Positions 26,880 to 35,654 of a stretch of DNA of 64,000 bases are shown here, piece by piece (within the stretch, counting starts at the first letter, position 1; each line of letters begins with the position of its first letter). The stretch is from Aalborgiella sp963841045 (GTDB lineage: Bacteria; Pseudomonadota; Gammaproteobacteria; Burkholderiales; Burkholderiaceae_C): assembly GCA_963841045.1 (NCBI GenBank), contig CAWJBD010000003.1:124001-188000 (forward strand), given 5' to 3'. The translations under genes and the position numbers were made by a program. The notes under the pieces are model-generated. The model was not told the origin of the DNA, ran no database searches, and saw nothing but the letters and a program-made list of their open reading frames with translations.

Positions 26880-28151
26880 ATGACCACCTTTGCCCAAAAC
26901 AAAACCCAAACCAATTCCGAAACATACAAGCAACTCGACGCATGGATTGACGCGCACTTTGACGAACAAGTGCGCTTTTTGCAAGCCCTGATTCAAGTCC
27001 CCACCGACACACCACCCGGCAACAACACACCCCACGCGCTGCGTGCGGCAGAGTTGTTAGCGCAGTTTGGTTTTGATGCAGAAAAACACGAAGTGCCCGA
27101 CGCAGAAGTCAAAGCCGCGGGCCTAGAGTCCATCACCAATTTGATCGTGCGACGCCCCTACGGAACAGCAAATAACAAAGGTAAAACCATTTTGTTGAAT
27201 GCACATGGCGATGTGGTGCCACCCGGTGAAGGCTGGACGCACGACCCCTATGGCGGCGAAATTGAAAACGGCAAAATTTATGGCCGCGCCGCTGCTGTGA
27301 GCAAATGCGATTTTTCAACCTACGCTTTTGCCGTGCGTGCATTGGAAGCGGTCGCCAAACCCAAGTCTGGCAGTGTGGAACTGCTGTTCACCTACGACGA
27401 AGAGTTTGGCGGTGAAGTGGGACCCGCATGGTTGCTGAATAAAAAAATCATTCGCCCCGATTTGATGATTGCCGCTGGCTTCAGCTACCAAGTCATCACC
27501 GCGCACAACGGTTGTTTGCAAATGGAAGTAACGGTGCACGGCAAAATGGCACATGCCGCCATTCCCGATTCAGGTGTGGATGCCATGCAAGCAGCCGTCA
27601 AAATTTTGAACGCGCTGTATGCGCAAAATGCGGTTTACAAAACCATCACATCCAAAGTGACAGGCATCACCCACCCGTATTTGAACGTGGGCTTGATTGA
27701 GGGCGGCACCAACACCAACGTGATTCCGGGGCGTGTCACCTTCAAAATGGACAGACGCATGATTCCAGAAGAAAACCCAACTGAAGTTGAAGCCACATTG
27801 CGCCAAATCATCACCGACACGGCAGCAGGCATTGCAGGGGTCAGCGTGGATGTCAAACGCATTTTGCTGGCACGTGCCATGCAACCTTTGGCGGGCAACA
27901 AGCCACTGGTGGATGCGATTCAAAAACACGGTGAAACAGTTTTTGGCGAAGCCATACCAGCTTTGGGCACACCGCTTTACACCGATGTGCGCTTGTTCTG
28001 CGAAGCCGGCATACCCGGTGTCATTTACGGCGCTGGTCCACGCACAGTGCTGGAATCCAACGCCAAACGTGCAGATGAAAATTTGGTCCTAGAAGACCTG
28101 CGCCGCGCCACCAAAGTCATCGCACGCAGCTTGGCAGATTTGTTGGCTTAA
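26880..28151 (+). CDS. M20-family metallo-hydrolase (ArgE/DapE-like), atypical metal site
   Basis: A 423-residue amidohydrolase/deacylase in the urate operon, 16 bases after the fusion gene. HGD at 109-111 and TYDEEFGGE at 171-179 match M20 metal ligands. The usual bridging-Asp motif GRGAxDMKG reads GRAAAVSKCDF (135-145): a Val stands where the Asp normally is, with Asp144 nearby. A dimerisation domain (EVTVHGKMAHAAIPDSGVDAM) and the late IPALGTPLYTDVRLF follow. A role after allantoate (ureidoglycine or ureidoglycolate breakdown) is an inference from position only; N-carbamoyl or N-acyl amino acid hydrolysis is also possible. The longer frame from 26817 overlaps the previous gene, so ATG 26880 is chosen. 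Confidence 0.85.
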   Translation: MTTFAQNKTQTNSETYKQLDAWIDAHFDEQVRFLQALIQVPTDTPPGNNTPHALRAAELLAQFGFDAEKHEVPDAEVKAAGLESITNLIVRRPYGTANNKGKTILLNAHGDVVPPGEGWTHDPYGGEIENGKIYGRAAAVSKCDFSTYAFAVRALEAVAKPKSGSVELLFTYDEEFGGEVGPAWLLNKKIIRPDLMIAAGFSYQVITAHNGCLQMEVTVHGKMAHAAIPDSGVDAMQAAVKILNALYAQNAVYKTITSKVTGITHPYLNVGLIEGGTNTNVIPGRVTFKMDRRMIPEENPTEVEATLRQIITDTAAGIAGVSVDVKRILLARAMQPLAGNKPLVDAIQKHGETVFGEAIPALGTPLYTDVRLFCEAGIPGVIYGAGPRTVLESNAKRADENLVLEDLRRATKVIARSLADLLA

Positions 28152-28193
28152 GCACTTGCAGACCTGACTATAGCCAAAATTTATAGAAAATTA

Positions 28194-28242
28194 GGCTGTA
28201 GCCGGCGTATTGATTGCCTAGTATTGCTATTAATAATATAGC
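28194..28242 (-). repeat. 48-bp interspersed element, copy 6
   Basis: On the minus strand it reads GCTATATTATTAATAGC, then TAGGCAATCAATACGCCGG and CTACAGCC. It fills most of the gap between the convergent M20 and glutamate-synthase-like genes. Additional GCTATA and TATAGC words flank it on both sides. Confidence 0.9.
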
Positions 28243-28262
28243 GCTATAAATGCAGCGCAAAA

Positions 28263-29927
28263 CTATCGGCGATTCACCTTGTGCCAATAGTTTTTATACA
28301 CTTTGTGGTCTTCGTCGATGTTGTCATCAAGTAGCGAACCTGTTTTCACACGCGGTACCACGTTGGCCAGCAGGCGCACTTCGCTGTCGTTCACACGTTG
28401 GCTGATGTGGTAGGCGGTGATGTCTTGCGGGTGTTGCAGACCTGCGGCTTGCACCATTTCTTTGAGGGCTTCTAAAGTTGCTTCGTGGTATTGGTACACA
28501 CGCTGCGCTTTGTCAGGTACCACCAAAGCCAGTTGGCGGTGTGGGTCTTGTGTGGTGACACCTGTGGGGCAAGTGCCGGTATGGCAACTTTGCGACTGAA
28601 TGCAACCCACAGCAAACATGAATCCGCGGCCTGAATTGCACCAGTCTGCACCCAGCGCCATCATGCGGGCGATGTCAAATGCGCTGATGACTTTGCCTGC
28701 ACAGCCGATTTTGATTTTGTCACGCAGGCGCACGCCTTTGAGTGTGTTGTGCACCAAGAGCAAACCTTCTTGCAAAGGGCTGCCTACATGGTCGGCAAAT
28801 TCCAGTGGCGCTGCACCCGTGCCGCCCTCTGCCCCGTCAACCACAATGAAATCGGGCGTGATGCCGGTTTGCAACATGGCTTTGACCATGGCAAACCATT
28901 CCCATGCATGGCCAATGCACAGTTTGAAACCCGTGGGCTTGCCGCCCGATAGTTTGCGCAACTTGTCAATGAACTGCATCATCTCGACCGGTGTGCTGAA
29001 CGCGCTGTGGCTGGCGGGTGATATGCAATCCACACCTTGCGGTACACCACGCGCTGCGGCAATTTCGGCTGTGACTTTCGCACCCGGCAACACACCGCCA
29101 TGCCCTGGCTTGGCACCTTGGCTGAGTTTGATTTCTATCATCTTGACTTGCGGCAACTTGGCGTTGTCAGCAAATTCGCTTTCGTTGAAAGTGCCATCGT
29201 TGTTGCGGCAACCAAAATAGCCGGAGCCTATTTCCCAAATCAAATCGCCACCGTGCACGCGGTGGTGTTGCGAGATGGAGCCTTCACCCGTGTCGTGCGC
29301 AAAACCACCTTGCAGCGCGCCTTTGTTGAGCGCCAAAATGGCATTCGCTGACAGTGCACCAAAGCTCAGCGCTGAAATATTGAAAATGCTGGCGCTGTAG
29401 GGCTGCTGGCATTGCTCGCCACCAATCGTGATGCGAAAGTCGTGTGTTGCCAAAACGCTGGGTTGCATGGAATGGTTGATCCATTCAAAACCCGGCGCTT
29501 TCACGTCCAATTGCGTGCCAAAAGGTTGTTTGTCTGATTCGCCTTTGGCACGTTGGTACACCAGCGAACGCTGGGCGCGTGAAAACGGTGCAGCCTCTTT
29601 GTCACTTTCCACAAAATACTGGCGCATTTCGGGGCGAATGTATTCCAGCATGTAGCGCAAATGCCCAATTACCGGGTAATTGCGCAACACAGCATGCTTG
29701 GTTTGTGTCAAGTCGTAGTAGCCCACCGCGCACAAAACCAGTCCAATCAAGAACGTGAGCCAACCCACGCCAAAACCAATGATGGTGAACAAACTCAGCA
29801 ACACCAAAAACCCACAGCATGCCAGCGCGATATAGCGTGGCGGAAATTCCTTTGGCATTTGTGCAGCCATGGTTTTGAATTGCGTCGGCGACCAATTCGT
29901 CACTTTGTTTTTAATGCGCTTGAACAT
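28263..29927 (-). CDS. FMN-binding glutamate synthase family protein, membrane-anchored
   Basis: A 554-residue protein with two hydrophobic N-terminal segments (about residues 31-70). The rest matches the FMN/Fe-S core of glutamate synthase: FNISALSFGALSANAILALNKGA, GSGYFGCR, GHGGVLPGAKVT, FIVVDGAEGGTGAAPLEFADHVG, and the cluster Cys of CIQSQSCHTGTCPTGV. There is no glutaminase domain, so it cannot use glutamine as GltB does. It is probably an oxidoreductase that may work with ammonia or another donor. It converges on the urate operon and does not share its promoter. Confidence 0.88.
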   Translation of the reverse strand: MFKRIKNKVTNWSPTQFKTMAAQMPKEFPPRYIALACCGFLVLLSLFTIIGFGVGWLTFLIGLVLCAVGYYDLTQTKHAVLRNYPVIGHLRYMLEYIRPEMRQYFVESDKEAAPFSRAQRSLVYQRAKGESDKQPFGTQLDVKAPGFEWINHSMQPSVLATHDFRITIGGEQCQQPYSASIFNISALSFGALSANAILALNKGALQGGFAHDTGEGSISQHHRVHGGDLIWEIGSGYFGCRNNDGTFNESEFADNAKLPQVKMIEIKLSQGAKPGHGGVLPGAKVTAEIAAARGVPQGVDCISPASHSAFSTPVEMMQFIDKLRKLSGGKPTGFKLCIGHAWEWFAMVKAMLQTGITPDFIVVDGAEGGTGAAPLEFADHVGSPLQEGLLLVHNTLKGVRLRDKIKIGCAGKVISAFDIARMMALGADWCNSGRGFMFAVGCIQSQSCHTGTCPTGVTTQDPHRQLALVVPDKAQRVYQYHEATLEALKEMVQAAGLQHPQDITAYHISQRVNDSEVRLLANVVPRVKTGSLLDDNIDEDHKVYKNYWHKVNRR

Positions 29928-30063
29928 CTCGTTTTCCTGATATATTTTTTCGTAAATGCTTCACAATTGACGCCAACTCGGCTGGTTTTATCAGGGTTTA
30001 GCTGTTACGATTTAGCGCAATTATCCTTGACTACTCAGTTTTTCATGCAGACTGAGCAAACTT

Positions 30064-30939
30064 ATGGCCATAAACAAACCTAACAAACCCAACAAAACCA
30101 ATAAAGCGGAAACAAGTCACAAAACCAGCCTTTTGGCCGCCAGCGACCAGGCCATGAGCCCTGACGACTTTGATACGCTGGACGACATTTTGGACGAGTT
30201 GCGCACCCGCGCACCTGAAACACCGCAGTGGGAATTTTGCGAGGGTTTCATGACAGCTTTGATTTGTTGCCGCAAACCCATTCCCGCCAGCGAATACATG
30301 CCCATGTTGTTGGATGGTGATGAGAACGGCGAAATCAAATTTGCCAACCCTGAACAAGAACAACTTTTCAACGCCCTCTTTTTACGCCGCTGGGCTGAAA
30401 TTGCCCAATCATTGGACGCCGACGTGAAAGACTTGGAAGACGAACGCGCTTTTTACCCGCAGGTGCTGGACATACGCGGGGTGATGGCGAGCCTCTCGGA
30501 CGAAGAACGCGCCACGGCTTTGCGTGACAACCCGGATGAAGACATTCCCGCATTTGGGCAAGTGTGGGCTTTGGGATTCATGTTCGCCGTTGAAAGCTGG
30601 CCTGAAGAATGGGTGGCGCCACCCAAGGACAAAGAGGCGGTGCAGTGGCTGGACGATGGTTTGAACGCCATCATCGCGTTGACCGAAGACGACACCGACC
30701 CACCTGAGGTTTCTGTCATCGAGGCCGAAGACGGCAGCACCATGCCACCTTCGATGTCCAAAGCACGGTTGGAGGTCTTTGGCGAAGCGATTTGGGCGGT
30801 GTACGATTTGCGCGAACTGTGGAAATCCATCGGCCCACGCGTCGAGCAAGTCCGCAAAACCACCCAAGACCCTGGCCGCAACGACCTGTGCTACTGCGGT
30901 AGCGGTCGCAAATACAAAAAGTGCCATGGGGCAAATTGA
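30064..30939 (+). CDS. YecA/UPF0149-like protein with SEC-C zinc motif
   Basis: A 291-residue soluble protein. After a Lys/Asn/Thr-rich start, a helical UPF0149-type domain runs from about residue 35 (LDDILDELRTRAPETPQWEFCEGFMTALICC) to 200, including EDIPAFGQVWALGFMFAVESWPEEW. It ends with a SEC-C zinc-binding motif, CYCGSGRKYKKCHG. Similar proteins bind ribosomes or SecA-related partners in other bacteria, but the role here is unknown. It is 21 bases upstream of the nitronate monooxygenase gene in the same direction. Confidence 0.85.
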   Translation: MAINKPNKPNKTNKAETSHKTSLLAASDQAMSPDDFDTLDDILDELRTRAPETPQWEFCEGFMTALICCRKPIPASEYMPMLLDGDENGEIKFANPEQEQLFNALFLRRWAEIAQSLDADVKDLEDERAFYPQVLDIRGVMASLSDEERATALRDNPDEDIPAFGQVWALGFMFAVESWPEEWVAPPKDKEAVQWLDDGLNAIIALTEDDTDPPEVSVIEAEDGSTMPPSMSKARLEVFGEAIWAVYDLRELWKSIGPRVEQVRKTTQDPGRNDLCYCGSGRKYKKCHGAN

Positions 30940-30959
30940 TTTGAAAACTTGAAATCAGA

Positions 30960-32007
30960 TGACTTTGCAAAAACTTTTATCGATTGATTTACCCATCATC
31001 CAAGCACCCATGGCTGGTGTGCAAGGCAGTGGCATGGCGATTGCGGTGAGCAATGCGGGTGGTTTGGGCTCTTTACCCTGTGCCATGTTGTCGATGGAGA
31101 CCTTGCACAAGCGAACTCAACGCGATTAAAGCCGGTACCAGCAAGCCCTATAACGTTAACTTTTTCAGCCACACCACACCAGCACCCGATGCTGCACGCG
31201 AAGCGACTTGGCGCAAAGCTTTAGCGCCCTATTACGCTGAATTTGGCATTGATGCGGACAGCATCCCAACAGGTCCGGGTCGCAACCCATTCAGCCATGA
31301 AGCGGCTGATGTGTTGGAAGCCTTCAAACCACCCGTGGTGAGTTTTCATTTTGGTTTACCCGCCACCGACTTGTTGCAGCGCGTGCGTAGTTGGGGCTCT
31401 AAAATTTTGTCGTCTGCTACCACGGTGGCTGAAGCCCGCTGGTTAGAAGCAAACGGTGTGGATGCCATCATTGCACAAGGCTTGGAAGCGGGTGGGCACC
31501 GAGGCATGTTTTTAACCAAGGACTTGAACACACAAATCGGCACGTTTGCCTTGTTACCTCAAATCGTCCAAGCCGTGAAATGTGCCCGTGATTGCCGCTG
31601 GCGGCATTGCCGATGCCAATGGCGCTGCAGCTGCAATGCGCTTAGGCGCTGCTGGTGTGCAAGTTGGCACGGCCTACATGCTGTGCCCTGAAGCCAGCAC
31701 CAGCGCTTTGCACCGTATGGCACTGCAAAGCGCTGCAGCAAGCACGACCGCTTTAACCAATCTCTTCACCGGCCGCCCCGCACGTGGCATTGTGAACCGC
31801 ATCATGCAAGAGTTAGGATCTATCAACCCCATTGCACCTGAGTTTCCACTCGCCACCTCTGCTCTTGCACCCTTGCGCAGCGCGGCTGAAAAATTGGGAC
31901 GCACTGACTTCACGCCTTTGTGGTCTGGACAAAATGTGAGCGGCTGTAAAGCAATACCTGCCTTCGACTTAACACTGGAACTGGCCACGGGCTTGCCAAA
32001 TCATTAA
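30960..32007 (+). CDS. Nitronate monooxygenase family FMN enzyme (two frameshifts)
   Basis: An FMN-dependent TIM-barrel enzyme that oxidises nitronates such as propionate-3-nitronate. Three pieces in different frames make one gene. The start MTLQKLLSIDLPIIQAPMAGVQGS gives way, one extra A near 31110, to ELNAIKAGTSKPYNVNFFSH. This continues to EANGVDAIIAQGLEAGGHRGMFL with the catalytic-region His; one extra T near 31581 then precedes VIAAGGIADANGAAAAMRLGAAGVQVGTAY. The restored length is about 348 residues. If real, these changes would make it a pseudogene, but the intact fragments and single-base nature suggest errors. Confidence 0.85.
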
Positions 32008-32107
32008 CAATCTTTGATGAAGTTGACATATATTGATTTATGTCATCTCAAAAATTCATAAGGCTTGCAGAATGACGTTTCAATCTAATTTTAACAAGGA
32101 GAAATTC

Positions 32108-32611
32108 ATGAAAACAGCCAAGTTCATTGCCCCTGTGATTGCTTCTTTGTCACTGGTTGCTCTGTCTGCAACAGCGCAAGTCGGCACCTTTCAGCTCAAA
32201 TCGCTGACACCCGAAACCGCACTCAAAGCCGCACAAGCCGCTATGGCCGCCTGCAACAAACAAGGCTTTCAAGTTGCAGTGGCAGTGACAGACAGAAGTG
32301 GCGTTACCCAAGTTTTGTTGCGTGACCGTTTTGCAGGTCCACACACCGTAGAAGTGGCCACCAACAAAGCTTGGACGGCATTGACTTTCAGAACCTCAAC
32401 CAAAGAATTGGGTGTGCAAACGCAAGCCAATAGCCCATCCAGCGGCTTACGCAATTTCCCACGCTTTATCCCAGTCGGTGGTGGCCTGCCAATTGAAGCG
32501 GGTGGCAATATCTTTGGCTCAATAGGTGTATCCGGTGGCCCCAGTGGCGACGCTGATGAAATCTGCGCCAAAGCTGGTATCAAAGCCATCTCTGACGCGA
32601 TTGAGTTTTAA
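32108..32611 (+). CDS. Exported HbpS/GlcG-like (DUF336) protein
   Basis: A 167-residue protein with a signal peptide (MKTAKFIAPVIASLSLVALSATAQ, split about residue 23) and a GlcG/HbpS domain: ALKAAQAAMAACNKQGFQVAVAVTDRSGVTQVLLRD, then NFPRFIPVGGGLPIEAGGNIFGSIGVSGG. Members of this family bind heme or act near glycolate and diol metabolism. A clear AAGGAG lies seven bases before ATG 32108, so the longer upstream reading from 32033 is rejected. It stands alone, with repeat copy 7 immediately downstream. Confidence 0.86.
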   Translation: MKTAKFIAPVIASLSLVALSATAQVGTFQLKSLTPETALKAAQAAMAACNKQGFQVAVAVTDRSGVTQVLLRDRFAGPHTVEVATNKAWTALTFRTSTKELGVQTQANSPSSGLRNFPRFIPVGGGLPIEAGGNIFGSIGVSGGPSGDADEICAKAGIKAISDAIEF

Positions 32612-32639
32612 TATTTAGCGCAAAATATATATAAAATAC

Positions 32640-32687
32640 GCCTCTAGCCGGCGTATTGATTGCCTACATTGCTATTAATTATATAGC
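32640..32687 (-). repeat. 48-bp interspersed element, copy 7
   Basis: On the minus strand it reads GCTATATAATTAATAGC, then TAGGCAATCAATACGCCGG and CTAGAGGC, close to the consensus. It lies between the convergent HbpS-like and SnoaL-like genes. Confidence 0.92.
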
Positions 32688-32697
32688 AAAGTAGGTA

Positions 32698-33201
32698 CTA
32701 CGCTTTCTTAACAAATTTCGCCAAGCCCTGCGCCGCAGTCGCTTTTACCTTGGCGCGCATAAAGGGTGTCCAGCCCAGTAGCCAGCCAGGCAATCCCAGC
32801 GCTTGGCGCGACCAGGCCCAAAAATCAAAACTGTCGCGGTGGATGATGATTTGCCCCAATTCATTGAAGGTGAAAACCGCATCGATCTTGTTCACCACAT
32901 TGCGCCCCGTTTTGCTAAAGAGGTAATGCGCCTCCCAATGCGCTTGGCCAATGTTGGCGGCGGTTTTCACGTCATTGAATGTCAATTTCCATGCTTTCAA
33001 AGCCTCTGGGTTGCTGATGGTAGCGGCGCACAACATGCGCCACATGTTGACGGTATCTTCTTTGCCACTCAAGCTGAACACCTCATCTTGAAACTGCACA
33101 TTGTCGGCATAGCAAGTTGCCATCATCTCAGCATCCAAGGTTGAGAAAGCGTTGTAAAAGCGGTTAATGGTTTGGGCATTTCGTTCGGTGATGCTGGTCA
33201 T
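32698..33201 (-). CDS. SnoaL-like / NTF2-fold protein
   Basis: A 167-residue cytosolic protein of the NTF2-like superfamily. Features seen are RFYNAFSTLDAEMMATCYADNVQFQDEVFSLSGKEDTVNMWRML, the typical cone-forming start, and AHWEAHYLFSKTGRNVVNKIDAVFTFNELGQIIIHRDSFDFWAWSRQALG, the beta-sheet with the conserved His-Arg-Asp strand. The C-terminus has a short amphipathic or hydrophobic tail (LPGWLLGWTPF). The substrate is unknown. A GGAG-like sequence lies before the ATG at 33201. It is divergent from the small hypothetical gene that follows. Confidence 0.82.
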   Translation of the reverse strand: MTSITERNAQTINRFYNAFSTLDAEMMATCYADNVQFQDEVFSLSGKEDTVNMWRMLCAATISNPEALKAWKLTFNDVKTAANIGQAHWEAHYLFSKTGRNVVNKIDAVFTFNELGQIIIHRDSFDFWAWSRQALGLPGWLLGWTPFMRAKVKATAAQGLAKFVKKA

Positions 33202-33305
33202 GCAAAGTCTCCTTTTTTTAATTGGTAAACTCTGATACTGTACCGCTTTTCGATTTTTTCAGTTGGCAAAGCACCTATTTCAAACATTCAATACCGCTCA
33301 ATCAA

Positions 33306-33710
33306 ATGGATATTACCGAAGCCCTGGCCCAAATGTCAAAACGTCTCAACGCAGTGACCATCACTAAAGAAGATCTGCTGCTGGTGACACAAGAAGTACA
33401 CAAGCTACCGCCCGATAAACGTGATTGGAAAGACCGTTTGCAGTTGATGAATCGGCTTTTCAACGGTGAGCAGGACAAAGTGTTGGCCATCGAAGAGCGC
33501 ATTGTCGCCATGAGTGCCTTGATATCCAAAGGCGATTTACCGGGCTGGGTTGTGCCTGATGAAAACGATGGTGCCATGAAAATTGCCGAACCCGTTTGGA
33601 TGGCAGCCGCCAGCGAACCCTTGCTGTTCAAAGATACCGGCGCTTATTTTGAGACGACCAAATTTTTGGATTACATCCTGACGATTGCTGAACCTGACGG
33701 CAATTCTTGA
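33306..33710 (+). CDS. Hypothetical protein, 134 residues
   Basis: I do not recognise a family. ATG 33306 gives a soluble, mostly helical, charged protein (MDITEALAQMSKRLNAVTITKEDLLLV...). It has a Lys/Glu/Asp-rich first half and a C-terminal part with DLPGWVVPDENDGAMKIAEPVWMAA. The longer frame from 33222 lacks a good ribosome-binding site and adds a Phe-rich N-terminus, so the internal ATG is preferred. Codon use resembles the neighbouring genes. It converges closely (22 bases) on the thioesterase/GNAT gene. Confidence 0.6.
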   Translation: MDITEALAQMSKRLNAVTITKEDLLLVTQEVHKLPPDKRDWKDRLQLMNRLFNGEQDKVLAIEERIVAMSALISKGDLPGWVVPDENDGAMKIAEPVWMAAASEPLLFKDTGAYFETTKFLDYILTIAEPDGNS

Positions 33711-33732
33711 TTCTGAAACCCTATACGACGCG

Positions 33733-34590
33733 TCACAACGATTTAAACATCTCAATGTGCACAATGCCAACTTCTTCAAACGGCTCGCCACGCACTTTGA
33801 AACCTGATTTTTCGTAGAAACCTGCTGCACTTTGCTGCGCATGCAGCAGCACCTCATGGTCTCCGCGTGCTTGGGCAGCATTGGTGAGAACATCCAAAAC
33901 TTGCTTGCCAAAATGGCTGCCACGCAAGACGCGCTTGGCAGCCATGCGCCCAATTTTGCTGACACCAGGTGCAGCAACCAGCAAACGGCCGGTAGCCAAA
34001 GGCATGTTCATGCGGTTGTACACCACGGCATGCACGGCCGTTTTGTCGGCTTCATCCCACTCGTCTTCACGCGCAATGCCTTGCTCTTCTACAAACACTT
34101 CGGTGCGAACGGCTGCGGCATCACGTTCTAACGCTTGCCAAGTGCCGACTTGAATACGCGTCATCGCGTCACCGCGTTCAAAACTTTCTAACATGTCACG
34201 CAAGACATCTGGCACCCGGCGCGAAGTTTGTGTCGCGGGGTCGGCATACACATAGAGCAATTCACCACCGATTAAAAGTTTTTCGCCATGAAAAATAGCG
34301 CCTTCAAACAGCATGGATGAGTTGCCAATTTTGGCGCAGCGCAAAGCCACGTCCAAGCGATCGTCATAGCGCGCAGAGGCAAAATACTCCAGCGTGGCTT
34401 TCTTCACGTACAAATCACCGCCCAATTGGTGCATGGCTTCTTCATAGGGCAATGCCAGTGATCGCCAGTAATCGGCAATGGCCGTATCAAAGTACATCAA
34501 GTAATGCCCATTGAACACAATTTTTTGCATGTCCACTTCGACCCAACGCACACGCAAGCGGTGAAAAAATCGAAAGTCTGCTCGTTTCAT
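33733..34590 (-). CDS. Fusion: 4HBT acyl-CoA thioesterase + GNAT acetyltransferase
   Basis: A 285-residue fusion. Residues 1-135 are a YbgC/FadM-like hotdog thioesterase: RVRWVEVDMQKIVFNGHYLMYFDTAIADYWRSL carries the catalytic Asp region. Residues about 140-285 are a GNAT domain: TEVFVEEQGIAREDEWDEAD, ATGRLLVAAPGVSKIGRMAAKRVLRGSHFGKQVLDVL (acetyl-CoA loop) and LLHAQQSAAGFYEKSGFKVRGEPFEEVGIVHIEM. Such ElaA-like GNATs are small stand-alone proteins elsewhere. The fusion suggests linked acyl-CoA turnover and acyl transfer, but the substrate is unknown. Confidence 0.88.
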   Translation of the reverse strand: MKRADFRFFHRLRVRWVEVDMQKIVFNGHYLMYFDTAIADYWRSLALPYEEAMHQLGGDLYVKKATLEYFASARYDDRLDVALRCAKIGNSSMLFEGAIFHGEKLLIGGELLYVYADPATQTSRRVPDVLRDMLESFERGDAMTRIQVGTWQALERDAAAVRTEVFVEEQGIAREDEWDEADKTAVHAVVYNRMNMPLATGRLLVAAPGVSKIGRMAAKRVLRGSHFGKQVLDVLTNAAQARGDHEVLLHAQQSAAGFYEKSGFKVRGEPFEEVGIVHIEMFKSL

Positions 34591-34668
34591 GGATATCTCC
34601 TCACATTTTGGTTTTTACGCATCTTAGCTTGCCCAGTAGATAAATTCAAAATCTTGCAGAGCGAAAAT

Positions 34669-35553
34669 TCAGAGTAGAGGCGGCAATGCTTTAGCCAAAT
34701 AGTCAAACACCGCACGGATGCGCTGATTCGAACGAATCTCTCTGTGCACAGCCAGCCACATGGGCAGTGGTGGAATTTTCAGCATGGGTAAAATTTTGAC
34801 CAAGTCTGTTTGACTGCGGCCCATGTAGTCAGCCACAAAACCAATGCCACAGGCTGCACACAGGGCTTGCCACTGCACAATCAAATCATCGCTGCGAATC
34901 GCAAACGCTTCTTTGCCCAAGCTTTGTCCATAGTTGGCAAAGCCGCGAATCATCACATCATCGGTGTCGTAACCTATCAAAGTGTGGTTCAACAAATCAT
35001 CAGGCGCTTGTGGTGTGCCAAAGCGCGCCAGATAGCTTTTGTGCGCGTACACCCCCACCGTCACTGAGCCCAATTTTTTAGCAATCAATGTGCCTTGGTC
35101 GGGCTGTACCATACGCACAGCAATATCGGCTTCGCGCCGCAGCAAATTACTGACTTGATTGCTGCTCACCAATTCAATTTGAATCTCAGGTAGCGCATCA
35201 CGCATGCTGGCCAAAATCGGCGGCAACAATTGGTAGGCGACAGGTTGGCTGGCTGTAATACGCACTGTCCCCTGAACTTGCGTTTGTTTGGCCTGCAACT
35301 GCCGCGCCAATTGCAAAGCGCCCAACTCCATGGATCGTGCTGCATCTGCCAAGCTCAATGCCGTTGCTGTGGGCTGCAAACCGCGACCCGTGCGCTCAAA
35401 CAACACCACACCCATTTGCGCCTCCAACTGTGCCACCTGCCGCCCCACTGTGGGTTGAGTGGTTTGCAATTTCTTGGCCGCACCCAAGAGACTGCCCGCA
35501 TCCAACGCAGCCAGGAAAGCGCGTATCAAATGCCAGTCAAATTGATTATTCAT
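34669..35553 (-). CDS. LysR family transcriptional regulator
   Basis: A 294-residue regulator. The N-terminal helix-turn-helix is WHLIRAFLAALDAGSLLGAAKKLQTTQPTVGRQVAQLEAQMGVVLFERTGRG (about residues 7-58), followed by the linker helix and a periplasmic-binding-like effector domain (VRITASQPVAYQLLPPILASMRDALPEIQIELV). It is divergent from an SDR/epimerase-like gene with a gap of about 100 bases, the usual LysR arrangement with its target. The ligand is unknown. Confidence 0.92.
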   Translation of the reverse strand: MNNQFDWHLIRAFLAALDAGSLLGAAKKLQTTQPTVGRQVAQLEAQMGVVLFERTGRGLQPTATALSLADAARSMELGALQLARQLQAKQTQVQGTVRITASQPVAYQLLPPILASMRDALPEIQIELVSSNQVSNLLRREADIAVRMVQPDQGTLIAKKLGSVTVGVYAHKSYLARFGTPQAPDDLLNHTLIGYDTDDVMIRGFANYGQSLGKEAFAIRSDDLIVQWQALCAACGIGFVADYMGRSQTDLVKILPMLKIPPLPMWLAVHREIRSNQRIRAVFDYLAKALPPLL

Positions 35554-35654
35554 TTATGCATATCTGTTGAACATAGTTAGGCAATTGTGCATAACTTTGA
35601 TCGCTTTGACAATAGCTTTAACCCAATCTCTACACAAACCGATCAAGGAAAGCC

